From: VBCK01 sp036270655
Lineage (GTDB): Bacteria; Pseudomonadota; Gammaproteobacteria; Burkholderiales; Burkholderiaceae_F
Assembly (NCBI GenBank): GCA_036270655.1
Contig: DATBCD010000012.1
Span: 11,758 to 75,757, forward strand
Direction: 5' to 3'
Length of the DNA stretch: 64,000 nt
Position 1 is the first letter of the stretch. Each line of letters starts with the position of its first letter. A program made the translations under genes and the position numbers. Of the stretch, positions 24,327 through 32,781 are shown in pieces. Under the pieces are notes generated by a model. It searched no databases, was not told the origin of the DNA, and worked only from the letters and a program-made list of their open reading frames with translations.

Positions 24327-25469
24327 ATGAGAACGAACGGTTCGATGCGCGTTCGCGCAGCGCTGGCCGCAACCTTGCGCCTGGCGCTGGTTGCCGCGCT
24401 GTGCGCGGCGTCGGCGTCGGCGCCGGCGCGGGACGAGGGACAAAAGATCCTGAACGTCTACAACTGGTCCGATTACATCGGCGACACGACGGTCCAGGAT
24501 TTCGAGAAGGAAACCGGCATCAAGGTGCGCTACGACACCTTCGACGCCAACGAAACGCTGTACGCGAAGCTGGTCGCAGGCCACACCGGCTACGACATCG
24601 TGGTGCCTTCGTCGCACTGGGCCAAGCTGGAGCTGGAAGGCGGCCTGCTGCAGCCGCTCGACAAGAGGCGGATCACCACGTACTCGAACATCGATCCCTG
24701 GGTGCTGAAGCAGCTGGCAAAAGTCGATCCGGGCAACAGGTACCTGGTGCCCTGGCTGTGGGGCTTCACGACAATCGGAATCAACGTCGACAAGGTCAAG
24801 GCGGCGCTGGGCAGCCTGCCGATGCCGGCCGATGCGTGGGACCTGGTGTTCAAGCCGGAGTACGCGAGCAAGCTGAAGTCGTGCGGCATTTCCTTCCTGG
24901 ACTCGGCCGACGAGGTGTTCCCGGCTGCTCTGCGCTACGTGGGCAAACCTCCCTACAGCCAGCACATGGCCGACTACCAGGAGGCGGCCGCGATGCTGAG
25001 CCGGATCCGGCCCTATGTGACGCTGTTTTCGTCGTCCGGATACATCAACGAGATGGCCTCCGGCGCGATTTGCGTGGCGATCGGCTGGAACGGCGATATC
25101 GCAATCGCGGGCGCGCGCGCCAGGGAGGCCAGGAACGGGCAGAACATCCAGGCCCTGCTCCCGAAGTCCGGCGCGGTGCTGTACTTCGACACGATGGCGA
25201 TTCCCGTAGACGCGCCGCACGTCGACAATGCGTACCTGTGGATGAGTTACATCTACCGGCCCCAGGTGCAGGCCGGGATCGTCGATAAAGTGTTCGCCGC
25301 CACCGCGGTTCCGGCCGCCAACAAATACGTCAGGCCGGAAGTGCTGGCGAACCGCACCTTGCTGCTCCGGGACGAGGACCTGGACAAGCTGGTGCCCCCG
25401 GATGCGGTGAGCAGCGACATTCGGCGGCTTCGAACGCGCCTTTATACGACGTTCAAGACAGGACTGTAA
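24327..25469 (+). CDS. potF: Periplasmic polyamine-binding protein of the Pot transporter
   Basis: This is the solute-binding subunit for putrescine or spermidine import. The 380-residue product has a signal peptide (ALAATLRLALVAALCAASA) and the family start LNVYNWSDYIGDTTVQDFEK. YDTFDANETLYAKLVAGHTG and YDIVVPSSHWAKL follow, with the ligand-site motifs typical of PotF/SpuD. ATG 24327 is used; ATG 24345 would shorten the n-region but also work. It lies 22 bp after puuA2 and 51 bp before the ATPase gene. Confidence 0.93.
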   Translation: MRTNGSMRVRAALAATLRLALVAALCAASASAPARDEGQKILNVYNWSDYIGDTTVQDFEKETGIKVRYDTFDANETLYAKLVAGHTGYDIVVPSSHWAKLELEGGLLQPLDKRRITTYSNIDPWVLKQLAKVDPGNRYLVPWLWGFTTIGINVDKVKAALGSLPMPADAWDLVFKPEYASKLKSCGISFLDSADEVFPAALRYVGKPPYSQHMADYQEAAAMLSRIRPYVTLFSSSGYINEMASGAICVAIGWNGDIAIAGARAREARNGQNIQALLPKSGAVLYFDTMAIPVDAPHVDNAYLWMSYIYRPQVQAGIVDKVFAATAVPAANKYVRPEVLANRTLLLRDEDLDKLVPPDAVSSDIRRLRTRLYTTFKTGL

Positions 25470-25520
25470 GCGGGCCGGATCGCGCAGGCGAGCGGCGCCG
25501 GGCCAGGGGGAGATGCGCGC

Positions 25521-26627
25521 ATGCAGCAGAACGCGGCGGCGGGCGATGCGGGTTTTCTGCGGGTCGAGCGGCTGACCAAGCGATTCGACGAGGTCATCGC
25601 GGTCGACGAGGTGTCTCTTTCGATCGCGCGCGGCGAGATCTTCGCGCTGCTGGGCTCCTCGGGATCGGGCAAGTCCACGCTGCTCAGGATGCTGGCCGGC
25701 TTCGAGACGCCCAGCGCCGGCAGCATCACGCTGGAAGGCGTGGAAATCACGCGGCTGCGCCCCTACGATCGCCCGATCAACATGATGTTCCAGTCCTATG
25801 CGCTGTTTCCGCACCTGACCGTAACGGAGAACATCGCGTTCGGCCTGAAGCGCCATGGCCTGCCGCGCGCACGCATCACGGAGCAGGTCGACAGGATGCT
25901 GACGCTGGTCCAGATGCAGCCCTATGCGCGACGCAAGCCGCACCAGCTGTCGGGAGGACAGCAGCAGCGGGTGGCGCTGGCGCGCAGCCTCGCGCTGGAG
26001 CCCAAGCTGCTGCTGCTGGACGAGCCGCTGGCGGCGCTGGATCGCAAACTGCGCGAGCAGACGCAGTTCGAGCTCACCCACATCATCAAGAGGGTCGGGG
26101 TCACTTGCATGATGGTCACGCACGACCAGGAAGAGGCGATGACGATGGCCGACCGCATGGCGGTGATGAGCAGCGGCCAGCTGCTGCAGGTCGGCCGGCC
26201 CAACGAGATCTACGAGACCCCGATCTGCCGCTTCGTGGCCGACTTCATCGGCAATGTGAACCTGTTCGACGGAACGCTGGAAGAGGACGCGATCGACCAT
26301 TGCGTGGTCGGCACCCCGCACGGCCGCTTCTACATCGGCCACGGCATCACCGGCGTGGTCGGCCAGGCCGTCAGCGTGGCGCTGCGCCCCGAAAAGATCG
26401 AGCTGCAGCAGCAGGCCCCGGCTGACATGCGGTACAACTGCCTGCACGGGCGCATTGCCGAGCGGGCCTATTTCGGCGCCTCTTCGCTGTACCGGGTCCA
26501 GCTCGACAGCGGGATGCGGCTGCAGGTGTCGGTGCCGAACACCGAGCGCCACGCGGGGCTGATGGCGGTCGGGTCCGAGGTCCACGCGACCTGCGCGCCG
26601 GATTCGATGGTGGTGTTGACGTCTTGA
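25521..26627 (+). CDS. potG: Polyamine ABC transporter ATP-binding protein
   Basis: The 368-residue ATPase drives PotHI. It shows Walker A GSSGSGKSTLLRMLAG (about 49-64), the Q-loop MFQSYALFPHLTV, the signature LSGGQQQRVALARSLA, Walker B LLLDEPLAALD and the H-loop MVTHDQEEAMTMAD. A C-terminal TOBE-type regulatory domain (about 245-368) follows. The AGGGGGAGATGCGCGC stretch before ATG 25521 supplies a ribosome site. A repeat cluster separates it from potH. Confidence 0.94.
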   Translation: MQQNAAAGDAGFLRVERLTKRFDEVIAVDEVSLSIARGEIFALLGSSGSGKSTLLRMLAGFETPSAGSITLEGVEITRLRPYDRPINMMFQSYALFPHLTVTENIAFGLKRHGLPRARITEQVDRMLTLVQMQPYARRKPHQLSGGQQQRVALARSLALEPKLLLLDEPLAALDRKLREQTQFELTHIIKRVGVTCMMVTHDQEEAMTMADRMAVMSSGQLLQVGRPNEIYETPICRFVADFIGNVNLFDGTLEEDAIDHCVVGTPHGRFYIGHGITGVVGQAVSVALRPEKIELQQQAPADMRYNCLHGRIAERAYFGASSLYRVQLDSGMRLQVSVPNTERHAGLMAVGSEVHATCAPDSMVVLTS

Positions 26628-26638
26628 TAACAGCAACC

Positions 26639-26811
26639 GCCCTCTCCCCCTCCCCTCTCCCGCTTCGCGGGCGAGGGGCGATCGATGGCCTCTCTTCCAC
26701 CTCAGTCGGAGAGACGAGAGTCCTCTGCCTCTCCCCTTGCCCACTCGCGCGGGAAAGGGGTGATTCAACTCACCTGTCCCGCTTGCGGGAGAGGGGCCGG
26801 GGGAGAGGGTG
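26639..26811 (+). repeat. REP-like repeat mosaic between potG and potH
   Basis: Three diverged hairpins fill the gap: CTCTCCCGCTTCGCGGGCGAG (about 26654-26674), CTTGCCCACTCGCGCGGGAAAGG (about 26736-26758) and TGTCCCGCTTGCGGGAGAGG (about 26775-26794). The right edge runs to within about 16 bp of the potH start. Such an element inside an operon could attenuate or stabilise the transcript. Confidence 0.85.
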
Positions 26812-26826
26812 AGCGGAGAAAGGTGG

Positions 26827-27711
26827 ATGCAGGGCTGGGGCCGGCGGGTCGTCATTGGCGTGCCGTATTTGTTCCTGGTGCTGTTCTTTTCGGCGCCATT
26901 TCTGGTCGTGCTCAGGATCAGCGTCTCGGACGTGGTCGGTGTGCGCTTCCAGGATCTGCTCAGCTGGGAGGATGGAACGCTGACGCTGCGCTTGAAATTC
27001 GCCAATTACATTTTCCTGACCACCGATCCGATCTACATCCTGACGTACCTGTCATCGATCAAGTTCGCGCTGCTGAACACGATCATCTGCCTGGTAATCG
27101 GCTACCCGTTCGCCTACTTCATGGCGCGCTCGCCCGCCACCTGGCGGCCTGCGCTGCTGATGCTGGTGTCGCTGCCCTTCTGGACGTCGTACTTGTTGCG
27201 CGTGTACGCCTGGAAGGGCCTGCTGGACGACGACGGCATCGTGAACAACCTGCTGCTGGGGCTGCACCTGATCGATTCGCCGAAGAAGATGATGCACACC
27301 GCGTTTTCGATGATGGTCGGCATGGTCTACACCTACCTGCCGTTCATGATCCTGCCGGTGTACGCCAACCTGGTCAAAATGGACGTCCGGTTGCTGGAGG
27401 CGGCGGCCGACCTGGGCTCCACGCCGCTGCGCACGTTCTGGCTGGTGACCGTTCCGCTGTCCACGCCCGGGATCGTCGCCGGCTCGATGCTGGTGCTGAT
27501 CCCCTCGGTCGGCGAGTATGTGATCCCGGAGCTGCTCGGCGGCGCCTCCACCTTGATGATCGGCCGCGTGCTGTGGGATGAATTCTTCCGCAACGTCGAC
27601 TGGTCGATGGCCTCGGCCGTTGCCGTTTCGATGGTGGTGCTGATCCTGATTCCGCTGGCCGTGTTCAACCACTACCAGACCCGCGGAGCCGGCCGGGGGA
27701 GCGGCGCATGA
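26827..27711 (+). CDS. potH: Polyamine ABC transporter permease PotH
   Basis: The 294-residue permease has six predicted membrane helices, beginning with VVIGVPYLFLVLFFSAPFLV. The cytoplasmic coupling (EAA) loop LLEAAADLGSTPLRTFWLVT touches the ATPase. ATG 26827 has GAGAAAGG just upstream; an earlier GTG at 26809 is inside the repeat. It overlaps potI by four bases (ATGA), so translation is probably coupled. Confidence 0.93.
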   Translation: MQGWGRRVVIGVPYLFLVLFFSAPFLVVLRISVSDVVGVRFQDLLSWEDGTLTLRLKFANYIFLTTDPIYILTYLSSIKFALLNTIICLVIGYPFAYFMARSPATWRPALLMLVSLPFWTSYLLRVYAWKGLLDDDGIVNNLLLGLHLIDSPKKMMHTAFSMMVGMVYTYLPFMILPVYANLVKMDVRLLEAAADLGSTPLRTFWLVTVPLSTPGIVAGSMLVLIPSVGEYVIPELLGGASTLMIGRVLWDEFFRNVDWSMASAVAVSMVVLILIPLAVFNHYQTRGAGRGSGA

Positions 27712-28601
27712 ACAGCCGCTTCGGCCGCGCCTGGCTGGCTTTCGGTTACGCGTTCCTGTACATCCCGATCGCCACGCTGATCGTTTTTTCGTTCAACGAA
27801 TCGAAGATGGTGACGCTGTGGAGCGGCTTCTCGCTGCGCTGGTATCACGAGATCCTGCACGACACCGAGCTGATCGACGGCTTCGTGACGTCCCTGAAGA
27901 TCGCGCTGATGACCGCCACGGCGTCCATCGTGCTCGGAACGATGGCGGCCTTCGCGCTGGTGCGCTACCGCAATTTCTTCGGACGCACCCTCTTTATCGC
28001 CCACATCAACGCCCCGCTGGTCGTTCCCGAGGTGATCACGGGATTGTCGCTGCTGCTGTTCTTCGTCGCCTGCGGAAAGCTGTTCGGCATTTTCACCGAG
28101 CGCGGCATCGTGACGATCTGGATCGGCCATACTTCTATCTGCACCTGTTATGCGGCCGTGGTGATTCAATCCCGACTTCTCGGCATGGACAAGTCGCTCG
28201 AGGAAGCGGCAATGGACCTGGGCTGCCGCCCGTTCCAGGTCTTCATGCTGGTGACGCTGCCGATGATCGCGCAGTCGCTGGTGTCGGCCTGGCTGCTGAC
28301 GTTCACCATCTCGCTCGACGACGTGGTGACGAGCTCGTTCCTGAACGGCCCGGGAGTCAGCACGCTGCCGATCGTGATCTTCGCGCGCGCTCGGCTGGGA
28401 CTTAATCCGACCGTGAACGCGGTGGCCACGCTGTCGGTGGCGGTGGTGTCGATCGGCGTGCTGACCGGCTCGCTTTGGATGGCTCGCAACGAGCGCCGGC
28501 GCGCCGAGGAGCAGGCGGCGGCATATCGCGAGGGCATGCTGAGTGTCGCTGCGCGAACAGCCCTCTCCCCCGCCCCTCTCCCGCAAGCGGGAGAGGGGTG
28601 A
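27708..28601 (+). CDS. potI: Polyamine ABC transporter permease PotI with repeat-encoded C-terminus
   Basis: The 297-residue second permease has six helices and the EAA loop SLEEAAMDLGCRPFQVFML. Toward the end the hydrophobic SVAVVSIGVLTGSLWMARNE is followed by a basic tail. The last dozen residues (LSPAPLPQAGEG) are read from the palindromic repeat at 28560-28600, which also supplies the stop codon TGA. The protein is therefore somewhat longer than typical PotI (about 280). The added tail is in the cytoplasm and probably tolerated. Confidence 0.92.
   Translation: MNSRFGRAWLAFGYAFLYIPIATLIVFSFNESKMVTLWSGFSLRWYHEILHDTELIDGFVTSLKIALMTATASIVLGTMAAFALVRYRNFFGRTLFIAHINAPLVVPEVITGLSLLLFFVACGKLFGIFTERGIVTIWIGHTSICTCYAAVVIQSRLLGMDKSLEEAAMDLGCRPFQVFMLVTLPMIAQSLVSAWLLTFTISLDDVVTSSFLNGPGVSTLPIVIFARARLGLNPTVNAVATLSVAVVSIGVLTGSLWMARNERRRAEEQAAAYREGMLSVAARTALSPAPLPQAGEG
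28560..28600 (+). repeat. REP-like repeat overlapping the 3' end of potI
   Basis: A full copy with CTCTCCCGCAAGCGGGAGAG in its right half encodes the potI C-terminus and two bases of its stop codon. The puuC ribosome site GGAGG lies about 12 bp further on. Confidence 0.9.
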
Positions 28602-28622
28602 TCAAGTCGCGGAGGATTTCCG

Positions 28623-30128
28623 ATGAACGCACCCGACGTAAGGCCACCGATTGACTGGCACGCCCGCGCCGCGGCCGTGCGGCCCGATGGACGCGCGCTG
28701 ATCGACGGGCAGCGGGTGGATGCCGTCGATGCGCAGACATTCGCCTGCGTGTCGCCCGTCGATGGGCGCGTGCTGGCCCAGGTCGCGCGCTGCCAGGCAT
28801 CGGACATCGACCGGGCGGTGGCCGGCGCGCGGCGCGCGTTCGAGAACAGGCGCTGGAGCGGACAGCCGCCGTCGGCGCGCAAAAAGATCCTTCTGAAGTT
28901 CGCCGAGCTCCTGCTGGCGGCGCGCGAGGAGCTGGCACTTCTCGAGACGCTGGACATGGGCAAGCCCGTGCGCTACAGCCTGGCCGTCGATGTGCCGGCA
29001 GCGGCGCGCTGCGTCGGCTGGTACGCGGAAGCAGTCGACAAGATCTACGATGAGATCGCACCGACGCGGGACGAGGCGCTGGCGCTGATCCGGCGCGAGC
29101 CGATGGGCGTGATCGGCGCCATCGTCCCATGGAACTACCCGATGATCATGGCTGCCTGGAAGGTGGCGCCGGCGCTGGCGGCCGGTAACAGCGTCGTGCT
29201 GAAGCCCTCGGAAAAGTCTCCCTTGACGGCGCTGCGGATGGCCGAGCTGGCGCTGCAGGCCGGACTGCCCGAATCGGTGTTGAACGTGGTTCCGGGCTTC
29301 GGCAACGAGGCTGGCGAGGCCCTGGCCCTGCACGGCGATGTGGACGCAATCGCGTTTACCGGATCCACGCGCGTGGGGCGGCGCATGCTCGAATACGCCG
29401 GCCGCTCGAACTTGAAGCGGGTTTTCAACGAGCTTGGCGGCAAGTCGGCCAACCTCGTGTTCGCGGACTTCAAAGAGCTCGACCGCGCGGCGGAAACGGC
29501 CGCCGCATGCATGTTCTTCAACCAGGGCGAATCGTGCAACGCGCCTTCGCGCCTGCTGGTGCAGGCGTCGATCGCCGACGAGTTCGTCTCCCGCGTGGTG
29601 GCCCGCGCGCCGGCCTACGCGCCGGGCGACCCGCTGGCGCCCGAGACCGTGATGGGAGCGCTGGTCGATCGGGCGCAGCTTGCGACCGTGCTCGGCTATA
29701 TCGAGGCGGGCGATCTCGAGGGAGCGCGGCGCCTGGCGGGCGGCGAGCGCGCGCGCCTGGAGTCGGGCGGCTTTTACGTCGCGCCCACCGTGTTCGACCA
29801 GGTCGGCAATTCAATGCGAATCGCGCGCGAGGAGATCTTCGGCCCGGTGCTGTCGGTGATCCGCTTTCAGACCGAGGACGAAGCCGTGGCGATCGCCAAC
29901 GACAGCAGCTACGGCCTGCAGGCCGGCGTATGGAGCAGCGACCTGGGCCGGGCCCACCGGGTGGCGCGGCGGTTGCGCGCCGGCACGGTCCACGTGAACC
30001 AGTACGACGAGGACGACATCACGGTTCCGTTCGGCGGCTACAAGCAGAGCGGCAACGGCCGCGACAAGTCGCTGCATGCATTCGACAAATACACCGAGCT
30101 GAAAACGACGTGGATCCGGCTCGATTGA
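28623..30128 (+). CDS. puuC: Aldehyde dehydrogenase, gamma-glutamyl-aminobutyraldehyde type
   Basis: PuuC oxidises gamma-glutamyl-4-aminobutyraldehyde to gamma-glutamyl-GABA with NAD(P). The 501-residue product has the cofactor motif FTGSTRVGRRMLEYA, the general-base Glu in VFNELGGKSANLVF and the nucleophile Cys in FFNQGESCNAPSR. IVPWNYPMIMAAWKVAPALA is the usual substrate-side element. GGAGG lies 7 bases before ATG 28623. It sits between potI and ald in the operon, which fits this role better than a general aldehyde dehydrogenase. Confidence 0.9.
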   Translation: MNAPDVRPPIDWHARAAAVRPDGRALIDGQRVDAVDAQTFACVSPVDGRVLAQVARCQASDIDRAVAGARRAFENRRWSGQPPSARKKILLKFAELLLAAREELALLETLDMGKPVRYSLAVDVPAAARCVGWYAEAVDKIYDEIAPTRDEALALIRREPMGVIGAIVPWNYPMIMAAWKVAPALAAGNSVVLKPSEKSPLTALRMAELALQAGLPESVLNVVPGFGNEAGEALALHGDVDAIAFTGSTRVGRRMLEYAGRSNLKRVFNELGGKSANLVFADFKELDRAAETAAACMFFNQGESCNAPSRLLVQASIADEFVSRVVARAPAYAPGDPLAPETVMGALVDRAQLATVLGYIEAGDLEGARRLAGGERARLESGGFYVAPTVFDQVGNSMRIAREEIFGPVLSVIRFQTEDEAVAIANDSSYGLQAGVWSSDLGRAHRVARRLRAGTVHVNQYDEDDITVPFGGYKQSGNGRDKSLHAFDKYTELKTTWIRLD

Positions 30129-30147
30129 ATCGCACCAGGGGGTTGGC

Positions 30148-31266
30148 ATGCTGATCGGAGTCCCAACGGAAGTCAAAGTTCGCGAATACCGCGTCGGACT
30201 GACGCCAGCCAATGTGCGCGAGCTGACCGAGCGCGGCCACCAGGTCATCGTCCAGGCAGGGTGCGGACAGGGGGTCGGCCTGACCGACGCTCACTACGAG
30301 GCGGCCGGCGCCACGGTCGTGGGCAGTGGCCAGGAAGTGTACGAGCAGGCCGAGATGGTCGTGAAGGTCAAGGAGCCGCAGATCGAGGAGCGCAAGCGGC
30401 TGCGCGCGGACCAGGTTCTGTTCACGTACCTGCACCTGGCGCCCGATCCGGTGCAGGCGCGGGACCTGATCGAAAGCGGCGCCGTGTGCATCGCGTACGA
30501 AACGGTCACGTCGGAATCGGGCGGGCTGCCGCTGCTGGCGCCGATGTCGGAGGTGGCCGGACGCATGTCGATCCAGGCCGGCGCCTATTTCCTGGAAAAG
30601 GCGCACGGCGGACTGGGCGTTCTGCTGGGCGGGGTGCCCGGCGTCGATCCGGCCAAGGTGGTCGTGCTCGGCGGAGGTGTGGTCGGCACCCACGCGGTGC
30701 ACATCGCGCTCGGGATGGCCGCCGACGTGTGGGTGGTCGACCGCAATGTCGACGCGCTGCGCGCGCTGTGGCGGCAGTTCGGCCGTCCGCTGAACACGGT
30801 GTTTTCGACGCGTGCCGCGATCGAGCAGCACTGCGTGTCGGCCGATCTGGTGATCGGCGGAGTGCTGGTGCCCGGCGCCGAGGCGCCCAAGCTGATCACC
30901 GCCGAAATCGTCAAACGGATGAAACCCGGGTCGGTGATCGTCGATGTGGCGATCGATCAGGGCGGATGCTCCGAAACGTCCCGCCCCACGACCCACGACG
31001 ATCCGACGTACGTGGTCGACGGCGTGATCCACTACTGCGTGACCAACATGCCGGGCGCCGTGCCGCGCACATCGACCTTCGCGTTGAACAACGCCACGCT
31101 GCCGTTCGTGATCGCGCTGGCCGACAAGGGCTACCGCAGGGCGCTGCTGGAAGACCGGCACCTGAGGAACGGGCTGAATATTCTGCACGGGCGAGTGACG
31201 AACCGCGCGGTGGCGTCGGCGCTCGGATATAAGTTTGTCGATCCGGTCGAGGCGCTGCAGGCGTAG
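30148..31266 (+). CDS. ald: Alanine dehydrogenase
   Basis: Ald converts L-alanine and NAD to pyruvate, ammonia and NADH. The 372-residue product opens with MLIGVPTEVKVREYRVGLTP, has the pyruvate-side Lys/His region VVKVKEP and FTYLHLAPD, the NAD-binding VVVLGGGVVGTHAVHIALG (about 171-189) and the catalytic loop DVAIDQGGCSETSRPTTHDD (about 269-288). It closes the operon. Its likely job here is to recycle the alanine formed by the pyruvate-dependent aminotransferase SpuC, returning the acceptor and releasing ammonia as a nitrogen source. Confidence 0.94.
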   Translation: MLIGVPTEVKVREYRVGLTPANVRELTERGHQVIVQAGCGQGVGLTDAHYEAAGATVVGSGQEVYEQAEMVVKVKEPQIEERKRLRADQVLFTYLHLAPDPVQARDLIESGAVCIAYETVTSESGGLPLLAPMSEVAGRMSIQAGAYFLEKAHGGLGVLLGGVPGVDPAKVVVLGGGVVGTHAVHIALGMAADVWVVDRNVDALRALWRQFGRPLNTVFSTRAAIEQHCVSADLVIGGVLVPGAEAPKLITAEIVKRMKPGSVIVDVAIDQGGCSETSRPTTHDDPTYVVDGVIHYCVTNMPGAVPRTSTFALNNATLPFVIALADKGYRRALLEDRHLRNGLNILHGRVTNRAVASALGYKFVDPVEALQA

Positions 31267-31275
31267 TCGCTTCGT

Positions 31276-31464
31276 TCCCCCACCCTCTCCCTGTCCCTCT
31301 CCCACTGGCGTGGGAGAGGGGACCTTCTGCATGCACTGTCGTAGCGCTGTACCGGATTCCCCTCTCCCACGCCAGTGAGAGAGGGGACCTTCTGCGTGCA
31401 CCGTCGTAGCGCTGCACCTCACTCCCCTCTCCCACGCCAGTGGGAGAGGGGCGGGGGAGAGGGT
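31276..31464 (+). repeat. REP-like repeat cluster with 65-bp tandem period
   Basis: Three hairpins of the CCCACGCCAGTGGG variant lie between the convergent ald and gabT genes. A 65-bp unit (arm, then GACCTTCTGC and GTCGTAGCGCTG) occurs twice with a few changes, and the third copy carries the full right flank. The position suits a bidirectional terminator or transcript stabiliser. Confidence 0.88.
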
Positions 31465-31469
31465 GTTCG

Positions 31470-32765
31470 CTAGGCCGTGACCGCGTCCAGGCTTTCGGAC
31501 AGGATCTTCAGGCCCTCGTCGACCAGCGCATCGGGCGCGGTGAGCGGAACCAGAACCCGGATCACGTTGGCGTAGATCCCGCACGAAATCAGGATCAGAC
31601 CGCGACGGGCCGCTTCGGCAACCAGGCGCCGCGTGAGCTCGGCATCCGGCTGGTCGGCCCGGCCGCCGGCGATCAGCTCAATCGCAACCATCGGCCCCAG
31701 CCCACGCACATCGCCCACTGCCGGGCTGCGCCGGGCGATCTGCTGCAACCCGTCCTGCAGCCGCTGCCCGAGGCGCCGGCCCCGGTCGAGCAGCTTTTCC
31801 TCTTCGAATACATCGAGCACCGCCAGCGCCGCTGCGCACGCCAGCGGGTTGCCCGCATACGTGCCGCCCAGCCCACCCGGGCCCGGCGCATCCATGATAT
31901 CGGCGCGACCGAGCACCGCGGATATCGGAAATCCGCCCGCGATCGACTTGGCCATCGTCACCAGGTCGGCAATGACGCCCGAATGTTCGATCGCCAGCCA
32001 CGTCCCGGTGCGGCCCGCTCCGCTCTGAATCTCGTCGGCGATGAACACGATGCCGTGCCGGTCGCACAGCGCGCGCAGCTCGCGCAGGAATTCGGCAGGC
32101 GCCACGTAGAAACCGCCCTCGCCCTGCACCGGCTCAATGATCAGCGCGGCCACTTCGTCGGGGCCGACATCGCACTTCAGGATGTGTTGTACCGATCCCA
32201 AGGCCTGATCGACGCCGATTCCGTGCAACGCATTCGGAAACCGCGCGTGGAAGATGCCGGCCGGAAAGGGCCCGAAGCCGGCCTTGTACGGAGCCACCTT
32301 GCCGGTCAGCGCCATCGCCATGTTGGTGCGCCCGTGAAAGGCGCCGCCAAAGGCGATCACGGCATCACGCCCGGTGTGTACCCGGGCCACCTTGATCGCG
32401 TTTTCCACCGCCTCGGCGCCGGTGGACATGAACATCGCCTTCTTGGCGAACTCGCCTGGCATCAGCCTCGAGAGCCGTTCGGCCAGCTCGACGTACGGCT
32501 CGTAGGCCAGCAGCTGAAAGCACGTGTGCGTGACGTGCTGCAACTGCTCGGCCACCGCTGCGACCACCTTCGGATGGCGGTGGCCGGTGTTCACGACCCC
32601 GATGCCACCGGCGAAATCGATATAGCGCCGCCCTTCGACATCCCACACCTCGCAATCGCGCGCGCGCTCGACGAAGATTTCGTGCACCTGGCCGACCCCG
32701 CGCGCGATCGCAGCACGGCGGCGCGCCATCAGCGCGGCGTTGCTCAGACTTGCTTCCCGCTTCAT
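31470..32765 (-). CDS. gabT: 4-aminobutyrate aminotransferase
   Basis: GabT moves the amino group of GABA to 2-oxoglutarate, giving succinic semialdehyde. The 431-residue class III enzyme has FAGGIGVVNTGHRHPKVVAA, the phosphate-site region STGAEAVENAIKVARVHTGR, the cofactor aspartate in IADEIQSGAGRTG and the Schiff-base lysine in TMAKSIAGGFPISAV. ATG 32765 fits the family start (MKREASLSNAALMARR). It lies 16 bp after the TPR gene of the Ton operon on the same strand, so the two are probably one transcript. Confidence 0.93.
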   Translation of the reverse strand: MKREASLSNAALMARRRAAIARGVGQVHEIFVERARDCEVWDVEGRRYIDFAGGIGVVNTGHRHPKVVAAVAEQLQHVTHTCFQLLAYEPYVELAERLSRLMPGEFAKKAMFMSTGAEAVENAIKVARVHTGRDAVIAFGGAFHGRTNMAMALTGKVAPYKAGFGPFPAGIFHARFPNALHGIGVDQALGSVQHILKCDVGPDEVAALIIEPVQGEGGFYVAPAEFLRELRALCDRHGIVFIADEIQSGAGRTGTWLAIEHSGVIADLVTMAKSIAGGFPISAVLGRADIMDAPGPGGLGGTYAGNPLACAAALAVLDVFEEEKLLDRGRRLGQRLQDGLQQIARRSPAVGDVRGLGPMVAIELIAGGRADQPDAELTRRLVAEAARRGLILISCGIYANVIRVLVPLTAPDALVDEGLKILSESLDAVTA

Positions 32766-32781
32766 ACGATCTGCCGCCGTC

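Noticed and set aside
24264..27005. Minus-strand frame of about 900 codons across potF and potG
   Set aside because: Both opposing genes carry full family motifs; the antisense frame has none.
31276..31464. CRISPR-like array
   Set aside because: Only two to three units, the spacers are themselves repeated, and no cas genes are near; it is tandem amplification of the palindromic repeat.
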